In this document: in pieces, positions 39,460 through 48,429 of the stretch
How positions within the stretch are numbered: the stretch's first letter is position 1
Layout of the letters: each line of letters begins with the position of its first letter
Assembly (NCBI RefSeq): GCF_003688995.1
Contig: NZ_PENI01000001.1
Coordinates: 372,001 to 436,000, forward strand
Length of the DNA stretch: 64,000 nt
From: Streptomyces shenzhenensis
GTDB taxonomy: Bacteria > Actinomycetota > Actinomycetes > Streptomycetales > Streptomycetaceae
Reading direction: 5' to 3'
Program-made: the position numbers and the translations under genes
The notes under the pieces: model-generated
Database searches by the model: none
What the model was told of the DNA's origin: nothing
Seen by the model: only the letters and a program-made list of their open reading frames with translations

Positions 39460-41895
39460 TCAGCCTCGGCGGTCCGTCGCCTGACGCCGCGTCGTGTCTC
39501 CCTTGCCGCAGGCGATGCCGTCCCGGTTGCGGTCAAGGCGCAGCGGGTCGTCCCCGCCGTTGACCTTCAGCCGGCCGTAGTCGTTCTGCCGGAGCCAGCC
39601 GCAGCGGGCGGCGGTCGTCTTCTTCACCTGGGGCGGGAAGACGGTCGGCACGCACACGTTGGCCGAGCCGTAGTGCCGGTCGCAGCCGGACACGGTGGTG
39701 CTCACCGGCTGTGCGGCACGCTTCCTGCCGGGCCCGGAGACCTTGCCGGCGAGCGAGTCGGCGAAGGAGTGCACATGCGCCGACGCGTCGGACGTGCTCA
39801 GCGCCGCCGGTCCCTGCAGATGCACCCACTTCGCCACGGACGGCACCCCGCCTGCATCCACCGCGAAGAGCATGTACCAGCCGGGCGGGGCCAGGTTCGG
39901 GTTGCTCGTCACGTTCAGGTCGACGTTGTTGCCGTCGACGGACAGCGGCAGGTCGACGAAGCGCTGGTTGGGGTCGGACGAATGGGTGACGGCGGCCGGG
40001 CGGATCAGCTCGGCCTTGGCGATCGGCCGGTCGACGGTGATCCGCTGCGTGTCGCCGTAGGTCCACTCGGTGTCGATGACCGAGGTGATCGTCGGGCGGG
40101 TACCCCGGTGGAGATAGGGCGGGGTGTAGATCGACACGTTGTGGTTCCAGGAGCCGTTGCCCGGGTTGTCGCCGGTCGACATCACCCGGCCGTCCGGGAG
40201 CAGGAACGCCGAGGAGTGGTAGCCGCGGGCCTCGGGGTCGGCGGCCACCGGGTCGAAGGTGCCGGCCTGCGGGTCGTAGAGCGAGGACTCGTAGACCGGA
40301 TCGGCCCGGTTGTGCAGGGCACCGCCGGTCTCCAGCACCGAGCCGTCGGGCAGCAGGACGGCGGAGACATACATCTTGCCCTGGTCCCCGGTCTCCGGCT
40401 GGGGCCCGGCGCCCAGGTCGACCGTGCCCTGCGGAAGCGGCGGCCCGGCGACGTACGCCGGGTCGGCCTCCTTCAGGTCGATCACATCCGTCAGCCGGTT
40501 GGCGTCCGGGTTGGAGTCGATGTTGCCGCCGCCGATGGTCAGCACCCGCTGGTCCTGCGCCGGCGGCAGCAGCACGCTCGCCGACTGGTCCCGCTCGTCC
40601 TTGTTCTGCAGGCCCGGGACCTGGGTGACGGTGTTGGCGTCATAGTCGTAGATCGCCGAGCCGGTGCCGGGGATGTTGTTGCCGAAGACATGGCTGCCCG
40701 TGTAGAAGAGGCGGCCGTCCTGCATCAGGATCATCGACGGGTACAGACCCCAGTACGACCAGGTCTGGTTGACCTTCCACAGCGGCAGCCACTGCTGTTC
40801 CGCGTCGGACCAGTACTCGGCGGTCACCGACCCGGTGGAGTCCTCGCGCAGCCCGCCGAACGAGATCACGTCACCGTTGCCCAGCTCGGTCGCCGACGGG
40901 TACCAGTGGCCGTCGTTGAGGTCGTTGGTCCTGCTGTACGTCTCGGTCGCCGGGTCGAAGACGTACGAGTCCCGGTAGCCCTCGTAGCCGTGCGAACCGT
41001 CCGCCGCCGGATAGGCCGCGTTGCCGCTCATCACGAGCACGCGGCCGTCCTGGAGCTGGACGTGCCCGGCGCAGAACATGTCCTTCGGCGTGGGGATGAC
41101 CTTGTAGGAGCCGTTCGCCGGGTCGTAGACCGCCGAGGTGAAGGTGCCCGCGGCGAAGTTCTCCTCGCTGTTGCCGGAGCCCGCGATCAGCAGCACCTTG
41201 CCGTTGTTGAGGACGACGGAGTGCATGGAGCGGACCGGGTTCTGGGTCGGCAGGACCTCCCAGCTCCCGTCCGCGCACTGCGCCTGGGTGCCGGTGCAGC
41301 GGGCCGGCGGCAGCGTGTCCGGGACCTGCTCCATGGCGTAGTCGTCGGTGGTCGCCGAACCGGTGCCGTACACCGACACGCCCCAGGTGATCCGGTCGGT
41401 GCCGGCCGGCACCTCGGGCGTGCGGACCGCGGCCCGGGTCCAGCTCGCCGCCATGTCCAGGGTCTTGAGGTCGGTCCAGTACTGCCAGCCCGCCGTTGTG
41501 TCGTGCCGGAAGAGGGTGACCGACGTGTCGGGCGTCGTCGACTTGTACCAGAGCGACAGGTCGTACTGCTTGCCCTCGGACACCACCGGCGCGCACTGAG
41601 CGGACTCGGTGATCAGCGCCTTGCGGTCGCCGTCGGCCCGGCGGGTCAGCGTGACCTTCATGGCCTGGGCGCCGCTGTGCGCGTCGCTCGTCGTCTCGAA
41701 GGTGAAGTCGTTGTCGCCCCAGCCGGACTTCTCCCAGCAGTAGGGCATGTCGCCCGCCGCCCCGGGGTCCACGGTCTCGAAGCCGGGGTTCGCGACGAGG
41801 TTGGCGGCGGTGGCGGGCTGCGGGGAGGTGAGGAGCAGACCGGCGGTCAGGGCCCCCACCCCGACCAGCGCGGTTCTTCTGCGGTGCGGTGTCAC
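39460..41895 (-). CDS. GlxA-like copper radical oxidase with CBM and excalibur-type tail
   Basis: This 811-residue secreted galactose-oxidase-family enzyme has a signal peptide of about 31 residues (ending ATAA), an N-terminal carbohydrate-binding-type domain (about 32-190), and a seven-blade Kelch propeller. The predicted cofactor and copper ligands are all present: Cys275 (MFCAGH), Tyr332 (HWYPSAT), Tyr559-His560 (GYHSSAF) and His638 (VTHSSDPNQR). After a C-terminal all-beta domain comes a Cys-containing tail ending LDRNRDGIACGKGD, an excalibur-like calcium motif not typical of GlxA. GTG at 41895 has GGAGAG 4 nt upstream and overlaps the GT2-GtrA stop by 4 bp. Its likely substrate is the surface glycan made by the upstream genes. 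Confidence 0.92.
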   Translation of the reverse strand: MTPHRRRTALVGVGALTAGLLLTSPQPATAANLVANPGFETVDPGAAGDMPYCWEKSGWGDNDFTFETTSDAHSGAQAMKVTLTRRADGDRKALITESAQCAPVVSEGKQYDLSLWYKSTTPDTSVTLFRHDTTAGWQYWTDLKTLDMAASWTRAAVRTPEVPAGTDRITWGVSVYGTGSATTDDYAMEQVPDTLPPARCTGTQAQCADGSWEVLPTQNPVRSMHSVVLNNGKVLLIAGSGNSEENFAAGTFTSAVYDPANGSYKVIPTPKDMFCAGHVQLQDGRVLVMSGNAAYPAADGSHGYEGYRDSYVFDPATETYSRTNDLNDGHWYPSATELGNGDVISFGGLREDSTGSVTAEYWSDAEQQWLPLWKVNQTWSYWGLYPSMILMQDGRLFYTGSHVFGNNIPGTGSAIYDYDANTVTQVPGLQNKDERDQSASVLLPPAQDQRVLTIGGGNIDSNPDANRLTDVIDLKEADPAYVAGPPLPQGTVDLGAGPQPETGDQGKMYVSAVLLPDGSVLETGGALHNRADPVYESSLYDPQAGTFDPVAADPEARGYHSSAFLLPDGRVMSTGDNPGNGSWNHNVSIYTPPYLHRGTRPTITSVIDTEWTYGDTQRITVDRPIAKAELIRPAAVTHSSDPNQRFVDLPLSVDGNNVDLNVTSNPNLAPPGWYMLFAVDAGGVPSVAKWVHLQGPAALSTSDASAHVHSFADSLAGKVSGPGRKRAAQPVSTTVSGCDRHYGSANVCVPTVFPPQVKKTTAARCGWLRQNDYGRLKVNGGDDPLRLDRNRDGIACGKGDTTRRQATDRRG

Positions 41896-43262
41896 ACGGC
41901 TCTCCTTGCTGCGGAGGTACGGCGGGTCCGCCCGGCGCCCTGGGCGGCGCGCCGGCGCGGCAGATAGACCAGCGCTTCCGTCCCGAGGAAGCGCAGGGCG
42001 AAGGTGGTCACCAGGGCGAGCGCGGTGGCGGGCAGCGCGCCCATCCCGAACCGGCCGACGAGCAGCGCGATCAGCGGGATACGCAGCACCAGGTCGGCGT
42101 TGGCGAGCAGCGCGAACCGGCCGGCACGGTCCCACCAGCGGCGGTGCGCGCGCCGGTCGCGGAACAGCAGCTGCTCGATGAGCAGGAAGTTCCAGGCGAC
42201 GCCGAGCTGGTTGGCGAGGATCTCGGCGGGGACGTAGTGCAGGCCGAGCGCGGTCAGCGCCCACAGGCCGGCCAGGTTCGGCAGGAACCCGGTGGCACCG
42301 ATCAGACCGAAGGCGACCATACGGGCCACCGGCGACGAGGTACGCAGTCCGGCCAGGTGGCGCAGGAAGCGGAAGCCCTCCCGGGCGCTCGACTTGGACG
42401 CCCCGGCGAACCGCTCCTGGAAGACGAACGGCACCTCGGCGACCCGGCCCGGCCTGCCGCGCACGGCCAGTTCGAGCAGGATCTTGTAGCCGAGGGGCTT
42501 CAGCCGCTCCGCGGTGACCGCACTGCGCCGGATGGCGAAGAAGCCGCTCATCGGGTCGCTGATGCCGTGCAGCCGGCCCGGGAAGAGGGACTTGGTCAGC
42601 CAGGTCGCGGTACGTGAGACGGCCACCCGGTAGCTGCCCGCGAGCCCGGCCCGGCTGCCGCCCTTGAGGTAGCGGGAGGCGACGACCAGCCCGGCGTTGC
42701 TCCGCTCACCGGTGGCGACCAGCTCGGGCACCAGCGCGGGCGGGTGCTGGCAGTCGCCGTCCATGACGACGATCCACTCCGAGCCGGCCGCCCGCAGTCC
42801 CTCGACGACCGCCCCGCCGAGCCCGCCCACCGGCTCCGCCCGGTGCAGCACGGTCACCGGGAACGGGCAGTCCTGCGCAGCCTGCCGGATGACGTCGGGC
42901 GTGTCGTCGGTGGAGTCGTCGACGAAGACGACCTCGCAGGGCAGCCGGGCGGGCACCGCGTCGGTGATCTGCCGCAGCAGTCTGCGGACGTTGCCTGACT
43001 CGTTGAACGTCGGCACGACGATGGTGACGGCACCGGGTTCGGCGACCGCGCCGTCGGGCTCGCCGCGCCGCCCGGGCACCGGAGCCGGTGCCGAGACGGC
43101 GATCGCGCCCGGCCCTTCGGGCCTGCGCGCTCCGCCGCTCCCGGTTTCGCCCGGGCCCGGGGACCCCCATGCCGTCTCGGTGCCGGCGTGCCCGTGCGGC
43201 TCACGCGTGGTGGCGGCCCGTGCCGCCGGATCGCCGGGGGCGGTGTGCTCGTGGCTGCTCAT
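41892..43262 (-). CDS. Dolichol-phosphate-mannosyltransferase-like GT2 fused to GtrA domain
   Basis: This 456-residue protein has a disordered N-terminus of about 75 residues and then a GT2 catalytic domain (TIVVPTFNESGNVRRLL, VVFVDDSTDDTPDVI, VVMDGDCQHPPALVPEL) like polyprenyl-phosphate mannose/glucose synthases. A C-terminal GtrA four-helix membrane domain follows (about 305-440). Such enzymes load a sugar onto a lipid carrier and the GtrA part is thought to flip or hold it. ATG at 43262 overlaps the GT39 stop (ATGA). It is third of four genes in the glycan operon. Confidence 0.92.
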   Translation of the reverse strand: MSSHEHTAPGDPAARAATTREPHGHAGTETAWGSPGPGETGSGGARRPEGPGAIAVSAPAPVPGRRGEPDGAVAEPGAVTIVVPTFNESGNVRRLLRQITDAVPARLPCEVVFVDDSTDDTPDVIRQAAQDCPFPVTVLHRAEPVGGLGGAVVEGLRAAGSEWIVVMDGDCQHPPALVPELVATGERSNAGLVVASRYLKGGSRAGLAGSYRVAVSRTATWLTKSLFPGRLHGISDPMSGFFAIRRSAVTAERLKPLGYKILLELAVRGRPGRVAEVPFVFQERFAGASKSSAREGFRFLRHLAGLRTSSPVARMVAFGLIGATGFLPNLAGLWALTALGLHYVPAEILANQLGVAWNFLLIEQLLFRDRRAHRRWWDRAGRFALLANADLVLRIPLIALLVGRFGMGALPATALALVTTFALRFLGTEALVYLPRRRAAQGAGRTRRTSAARRAV

Positions 43263-44911
43263 CGTGCGCCTCCCACGGCGGCCTGCTGGATCCGCCGGAT
43301 CTCGATGCGGTCGGGTCCGGTTCCGAACGTGGCGACCGGGGCGGAGTGTTCGATGGCGGCCTTGACGTTGGGCAGGTCCACCGCGTCGCGCCGCACCGTC
43401 GGGGAGGCCACGACGTAGTCGAGGTCCCGCCAGCCGTGCGGCATGGTCTTCGTGACGGCCGGGTCGAGGTCGGCCTTGTAGAACCAGATGGCGCCGAGCC
43501 CGGGCCGGTACCCGGCGTGCACCAGGTCGAGCCAGAGCGCGTCGTCGACGAGGACACGGGTGTCCCCCGGGTTCTCGACCTCGCTGCCGAGCCAGGTGGC
43601 GGCGGCCCGGTAGGGGGCGTTGGCGTCCGCGGTGACGGCGGTGCGGTCGCCGTCGTACCAGCGCGGGACGACGTACGCGCCGGCGGCGACGGCGAGCACG
43701 GCCGCGAGGGCGTACCGGCCGCCGGTGACCAGTCGCCGCTCGCCCTCCGCCCGCCATCGGCGCAGTACGGCGTGGGCGGCCGAGGCGGTCCCGGCGGCGA
43801 GGACCAGGGCGAGGAACGGCAGCGCCTGGATGACGTACATCGCGGGCAGATAGCCGTTGGGGCGCAGGGCCAGCGCGGCGAGGATCGCCACCGTCAGGGC
43901 CGGCCCGGCCAGCGCGCGGGCGGTGACCGACCAGCGCCAGGTGGCCAGCAGCAGCAGCGCGCCGACGAGTCCGCCGAGGGGCAGCACACGGTCGTAGTAG
44001 AGCCAGGACTGGAGCACCCCGTACGAGCCTGTGCCCCGGTCCAGGATGAAGCCCGAACCCGGCCTGGTCATCTGGTACGTGACGCCGTCCCAGAGCGAGA
44101 CGTGTCCGCTGCCCGGCAGCAACTCCCCCTTGAGCAGGGCGAAGAGCGGATAGGAGAAGCCGGCCAGGGCGCAGGCGGTGACGGCGCCGGTGAGCGCGAA
44201 CTTCCGGGTGTCGCGGTGGCTGTGGCGCCACATGGTGACCAGCAGGGCGGGCAGGACGACCAGCATCGTCTCCTTGGTGAGCACGCCCGCGGCGGCGGCG
44301 AGGCCCGCGCCGAAGTGGTGCCACAGATGCCGGCTGGGCGAGGCGGCGAGGCAGAACGCCAGCAGCAGCCACATCACCGCGATGTTGTCGAGGAAGATCT
44401 CCCGTTGCAGGACGACGGACAGCGGTGAAAGACCGAACAGGGCCATGGCGAGCCCGGCCGCCCAGCGGGGCAGCGACAGCCGCCGGCCGAGGACGTACAC
44501 GAGGACCGCGCTGACGGCGCTGATCAGGAGCATCGCCAGGCGCATGGTGCCGACGGTCATCGCGCCGGGGTCGAGGGCCGAGGGTATCCAGGTGAGCAGG
44601 GCGAGCTGGAGCCAGCCGAGCGGCGGGTGGTCGTACCAGTAGGTGTAGTGGGCCAGACCCTTGCCCTGCTGCACGGCCCAGGCCTGGGCGAGATAGGTGC
44701 CCTCGTCGTCACTGAGGGTCGGGTAGGCGGAGATGTTCCAGCCCTGGACGACGAGGATCGCCGCGAGCAGCGCCCCGCACAGGAGCAGGTCGAGCCGGGA
44801 GGAGCGGAGCCGTGCCGGAGGCGGTGTCCGATCGGCCGAACGCACTTCCGGGGCAGGCCGGCGCTGCGCGGGGACCGTGGACGTGGTCACCGCGGGAAGG
44901 GTGGAGGTCAC
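43259..44911 (-). CDS. GT39/PMT-like membrane glycosyltransferase
   Basis: This 550-residue polytopic enzyme of the protein-mannosyltransferase/ArnT type has the acidic catalytic pair in the first luminal loop (YPTLSDDEGTYLAQAW, about residue 60), a DHPPLGWLQLALL loop, 10-12 membrane helices, and a C-terminal extracytoplasmic domain. These enzymes use lipid-linked sugars, fitting the GT2-GtrA partner encoded next. GTG at 44911 overlaps the previous stop (GTGA), and the 3' end overlaps the next start. The acceptor is unknown: protein, lipid or glycan. Confidence 0.88.
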   Translation of the reverse strand: MTSTLPAVTTSTVPAQRRPAPEVRSADRTPPPARLRSSRLDLLLCGALLAAILVVQGWNISAYPTLSDDEGTYLAQAWAVQQGKGLAHYTYWYDHPPLGWLQLALLTWIPSALDPGAMTVGTMRLAMLLISAVSAVLVYVLGRRLSLPRWAAGLAMALFGLSPLSVVLQREIFLDNIAVMWLLLAFCLAASPSRHLWHHFGAGLAAAAGVLTKETMLVVLPALLVTMWRHSHRDTRKFALTGAVTACALAGFSYPLFALLKGELLPGSGHVSLWDGVTYQMTRPGSGFILDRGTGSYGVLQSWLYYDRVLPLGGLVGALLLLATWRWSVTARALAGPALTVAILAALALRPNGYLPAMYVIQALPFLALVLAAGTASAAHAVLRRWRAEGERRLVTGGRYALAAVLAVAAGAYVVPRWYDGDRTAVTADANAPYRAAATWLGSEVENPGDTRVLVDDALWLDLVHAGYRPGLGAIWFYKADLDPAVTKTMPHGWRDLDYVVASPTVRRDAVDLPNVKAAIEHSAPVATFGTGPDRIEIRRIQQAAVGGAR

Positions 44912-46176
44912 GCGGGAACGTCCTCTCGGATCGTCTCGGCCGCGGCGAGGTGCGCGCCGACGTGAGTGGTCAACTCCCAGTCGTTGCGGCCGCGTTGTTC
45001 CCGCCATACGGCGCGGACGGCGGCCCCCGCGAGGAGCACCTGGTAGAAGGGGCCGCCCACGACGAGCTTCACGTAGTGGGTGAGGCGGACCCGCAGCCCG
45101 TACTGCTTGCCGAAGTCATGCAGTCCGACGACCTCGAAGACAAAGGTGACGGCGGCGGTGACCAGCGGCAGGAAGGTGAGGAAGGCGATGCCCACGGGCA
45201 CGTCGAGGAAGAGCGCGATCGCCGCGTTGAGCGGGATGATCACCCCGGAGAATGCCTGCAGGAACGGCGTCATGAGCGTGTACCGGGCCAGCAACCGCTG
45301 CCCGAGGCCGGGGAGTTGGCGCCAGTCCTGCTTCCGGTAGACCTGGAGGAAGCCCTGGTTCCAGCGGGTGCGCTGCTTGAGCAGCGACATCAGCGAGCCG
45401 GGCGTCTCCTCCCGGGTGACCATGTCGGAGTCGTAGGCGACGACGACCTTCTTGCCGACGCTGGAGAGCCGGACCCCCAGGTCGCAGTCCTCGGCCAGGC
45501 AGTTCGGGTCCCAGCCGTCGGCCTCCCTGAGCACGTCGGTGCGGACGAAGACGGTGTTGCCGCCGAGCGGGATGAACCCTTTCTGCGCGTGCAGGTGCAG
45601 CCGCGAGCGGAACCAGAAGAAGTACTCCAGGCAGTTGCGCAGGCTGTACCAGCTGGAGTGGAAGTTGATCAGCTGGACACCGCCCTGGACGACGTCCGCG
45701 CCGGTGGTCCGGAACGCGTGGTCGACATGCGCGAGGAGTTCCGGGTGGACCTGGTCCTCGGCGTCGAAGACCCCGACGACGGCGCCGCGGCAGTGCGGCA
45801 GCGCCGTGTTCATGGCCTTCGGCTTGTTCTTCTTCTCGTGGGTGTCGACGACGACCCGGACGCGCGGGTCACGGGCGGCGGCGCGCTCGGCGACCGCCGT
45901 GGTCTCGGGGTCGTCGTGCCCCACTATGACGATGATCTCGAAGTCGGTGTGCGTGGACTCCAGCAGCCGCTGGATGGTGTGGTCCAGCACGGCCTGTTCG
46001 TGCCGTGCGGGCAGCAGCAGCGAGAACGACACCTGCTCGGCGCCGTCCGGTCTGCTGAAGCGGGTGGACGCGAGCACCTCGGGCGTACGCCACGCGTGCA
46101 TCTGCCACCAGAGAGTGAAGGCCGCCATCCAGAACAAGGCCAGTGAAACGGCGGCGATGAAGACAGACGTCAGCAA
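44908..46176 (-). CDS. Cellulose-synthase-like processive GT2
   Basis: This 422-residue membrane GT2 has one N-terminal helix (LTSVFIAAVSLALFWMAAFTLWW), a cytoplasmic catalytic domain and C-terminal helices. Catalytic motifs are FSLLLPARHEQAVLDHTI, VGVFDAEDQVHPE (DxD-type), LAEDCDLGVRL and the processive signature QRTRW. It polymerises UDP-sugars and exports the chain. The start is uncertain: TTG at 46176 follows a GGGGGGG run with about 5 nt spacing; GTG at 46212 is in frame but lies inside a perfect hairpin. It is the first gene of the operon with the copper oxidase, resembling the cslA-glxA pairing of Streptomyces. Confidence 0.85.
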   Translation of the reverse strand: MLTSVFIAAVSLALFWMAAFTLWWQMHAWRTPEVLASTRFSRPDGAEQVSFSLLLPARHEQAVLDHTIQRLLESTHTDFEIIVIVGHDDPETTAVAERAAARDPRVRVVVDTHEKKNKPKAMNTALPHCRGAVVGVFDAEDQVHPELLAHVDHAFRTTGADVVQGGVQLINFHSSWYSLRNCLEYFFWFRSRLHLHAQKGFIPLGGNTVFVRTDVLREADGWDPNCLAEDCDLGVRLSSVGKKVVVAYDSDMVTREETPGSLMSLLKQRTRWNQGFLQVYRKQDWRQLPGLGQRLLARYTLMTPFLQAFSGVIIPLNAAIALFLDVPVGIAFLTFLPLVTAAVTFVFEVVGLHDFGKQYGLRVRLTHYVKLVVGGPFYQVLLAGAAVRAVWREQRGRNDWELTTHVGAHLAAAETIREDVPA

Positions 46177-46209
46177 CAGATCCCCCCCCAGATCCCCGAT
46201 GCCCCCTGA

Positions 46210-46235
46210 CACGGCGGAGAGCCGGCTCCGCCGTG
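46210..46235. promoter_or_regulatory. Perfect hairpin in the leader of the glycan operon
   Basis: CACGGCGGAG (46210-46219) and CTCCGCCGTG (46226-46235) form a 10-bp stem with a 6-nt loop, 34 bp upstream of the preferred TTG start. It could be an operator or an attenuator-like leader structure. Confidence 0.45.
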
Positions 46236-46368
46236 TCACTGCGCAGAGACTATGGGTGATCTGTGAAGCGCGCAGGCGTTTTCGGTGAAGAGCGTGTTTC
46301 CTCACCTTGAGGTTCAGAGTGACCGATTCGCCCACGGTCGTGTTCCGGCCATGGGGGGACCTGTCGTT

Positions 46369-48396
46369 TCAGCTGCTCAGCGCGGTGCGCAACCGTTCCG
46401 GATCGGTCGTCGGGGCGTCACAGGTGAAGTTCCGGCAGACATAGGCCGCGGGCGCGCCGGCCACGAGGGGCCGGTCGGCGAGCAGCGGGAACTCGTCGCC
46501 GTCCGGGGCCCCGGCGGCGACGACGGCGCCGGGGGCGGTGCCCAGGAGTGCCGTGCGGTGCAGGGTTCCCGTGGCCCCGTCAGCCAGGTCCGGGCCGACG
46601 ACGGCGATCTCGCGCGGGCCGTCGAGCAGGGCCTCCGCGACGGCGAGCCCCCAGCCGATGAAGCGCGGCACGCGCGGCCCGAGAGTGGTCACCACCCCCA
46701 ACGCCCGCTCCGCGGCGGTGCGATGGAGTGCGGAGCCGGTATGGGCGGCATAGCTCAGCAGGGCGCCCGCGGCGGCGGTCCAGCCGGCCGGGGTGGCGTT
46801 GTCGGTGGGGTCCTGCGGGCGGCGGATGAGCCGCTCGGCATCGGAAGCGGTGTCGTAGAGGGCGCCGCTGTCCGGGTCGGTGAAGCGGGCGAGGACCTGG
46901 TCGAGGAGCAGACCGGCGAAGTCCAGCCAGACCCCCTCACCGGTCACGGAGGCGAGCGCGAGGAAACCCTCGGCGACGTCGGCGTAGTCCTCCAGCACGC
47001 CCGCGTTGCCGCCGGCCCGGCCGTCCCGGCTGGTGCGGACCAGCCGGGCGCGGTCGTCCAGGTGCAGCCGGACGAGCAGGTCGGCGGCGGCGACCGCGGC
47101 CTCGACCAGGTCGGGCCGGTCGAAGTAGGCGCCGGTCTCGGCCAGCGCGGCGACCGCGAGGCCGTTCCAGGACGCGACGACCTTGTCGTCGCGGCCCGGG
47201 GCCGGGCGGTCCTGCCGCGCCCGGAACAGCCGCTCACGCACCGAGGCGATCTGCTCCGCGTCCACCACGCCCTCGCCCTGCGGGAGTTGGAGGACGGAGC
47301 GGCCCTCTTCGAAGGTGCCTTCCTCGGTCACCCCGAAGTGCTGTGCGGCGAGCGGGGCGTCGTCGCCGAGCACCTCGCGCAGCTGCTCGGGCGTCCACAC
47401 GTAGTACGCGCCCTCGACGTGCCGTCCGCTGCCGTCGTCGCTGTCGGCGTCGAGAGCGGAGGCGAACCCGCCCTCGGCGGTGCCCAGTTCGCGGACCATG
47501 AAGTCGGCGGTCTCCAGGGCGACCCGGCGGGCCTGCTCGGAGCCGGTGGAACGCCACAGGTGCGCGTAGACCCGGCACAGAAGGGCGTTGTCGTACAGCA
47601 TCTTCTCGAAGTGCGGCACGGTCCAGTCCCGGTCGACGGAGTACCGGGCGAACCCGCCGCCGAGCTGGTCGTAGATCCCGCCGCGCGCCATCCGCTCGCA
47701 GGTGTCCTGGGCCATCTGCAGCGCGCCCTCGGAGCCGGTGCGGGCGTGGTGCCGGAGCAGGAACTCGATGACCATGGACGGCGGGAACTTCGGCGCACCG
47801 CCGAATCCGCCGCGCCGCGGGTCGTACTCCCGGGTGAGCCCGAGCAGCGCCTGCGCCTGCTCCTGCTCACCGGGCAGCCGGGCGCCCCCGTGATCGATCT
47901 CCCGCTCGGCGAGGTCACGCACGATCTTCCCGGCGACCTCGGTCACCTCGTCCCGACGCTCCGCCCAGGCCTGCCGGACCCCTTCGAGCACCTGCCGGAA
48001 CGAGGGCATCCCGGACCGGGGCACGGGCGGGAAGTAGGTGCCGAAGTAGAAGGGTTCGGCGTCCGGCGTGAGGAACACGGACATCGGCCAGCCGCCCTGC
48101 CCGGTGGCCGCCTGCACGGCCTCCATGTAGACGGCATCGACGTCCGGCCGCTCCTCGCGGTCCACCTTGACGCTGACGAAGTGCTCGTTCATGAAGGCGG
48201 CGGTCACCTCGTCCTCGAACGACTCGTGCGCCATGACGTGACACCAGTGGCACGCCGAGTAGCCCACTGACAGCAGAACGGGCACCTCACGCCGTTTCGC
48301 TTCCTCGAACGCCTCAGGTCCCCACGGCCACCAGTCGACCGGATTGTCGGCATGCTGAAGGAGATAAGGCGAGGTCACACCAGCCAACCGGTTCAT
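46369..48396 (-). CDS. Thioredoxin-domain DUF255 protein (YyaL/SSP411-like)
   Basis: This 675-residue protein has an N-terminal thioredoxin-like domain with CHWC in [17 protein letters not shown] (about residues 48-51) and a large (alpha/alpha)6-like helical domain. Typical stretches are [35 protein letters not shown] and [19 protein letters not shown]. The family is widespread and its activity is unproven, possibly a redox-linked epimerase or sugar-binding protein. ATG at 48396 starts the canonical N-terminus. The reading frame upstream remains open through the remains of the helicase gene, so a readthrough fusion frame to 49461 exists. Confidence 0.92.
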   Translation of the reverse strand: MNRLAGVTSPYLLQHADNPVDWWPWGPEAFEEAKRREVPVLLSVGYSACHWCHVMAHESFEDEVTAAFMNEHFVSVKVDREERPDVDAVYMEAVQAATGQGGWPMSVFLTPDAEPFYFGTYFPPVPRSGMPSFRQVLEGVRQAWAERRDEVTEVAGKIVRDLAEREIDHGGARLPGEQEQAQALLGLTREYDPRRGGFGGAPKFPPSMVIEFLLRHHARTGSEGALQMAQDTCERMARGGIYDQLGGGFARYSVDRDWTVPHFEKMLYDNALLCRVYAHLWRSTGSEQARRVALETADFMVRELGTAEGGFASALDADSDDGSGRHVEGAYYVWTPEQLREVLGDDAPLAAQHFGVTEEGTFEEGRSVLQLPQGEGVVDAEQIASVRERLFRARQDRPAPGRDDKVVASWNGLAVAALAETGAYFDRPDLVEAAVAAADLLVRLHLDDRARLVRTSRDGRAGGNAGVLEDYADVAEGFLALASVTGEGVWLDFAGLLLDQVLARFTDPDSGALYDTASDAERLIRRPQDPTDNATPAGWTAAAGALLSYAAHTGSALHRTAAERALGVVTTLGPRVPRFIGWGLAVAEALLDGPREIAVVGPDLADGATGTLHRTALLGTAPGAVVAAGAPDGDEFPLLADRPLVAGAPAAYVCRNFTCDAPTTDPERLRTALSS

Positions 48397-48429
48397 ACGT
48401 TCCAGCCTCTCACAGGGCCCCGACCTTGA

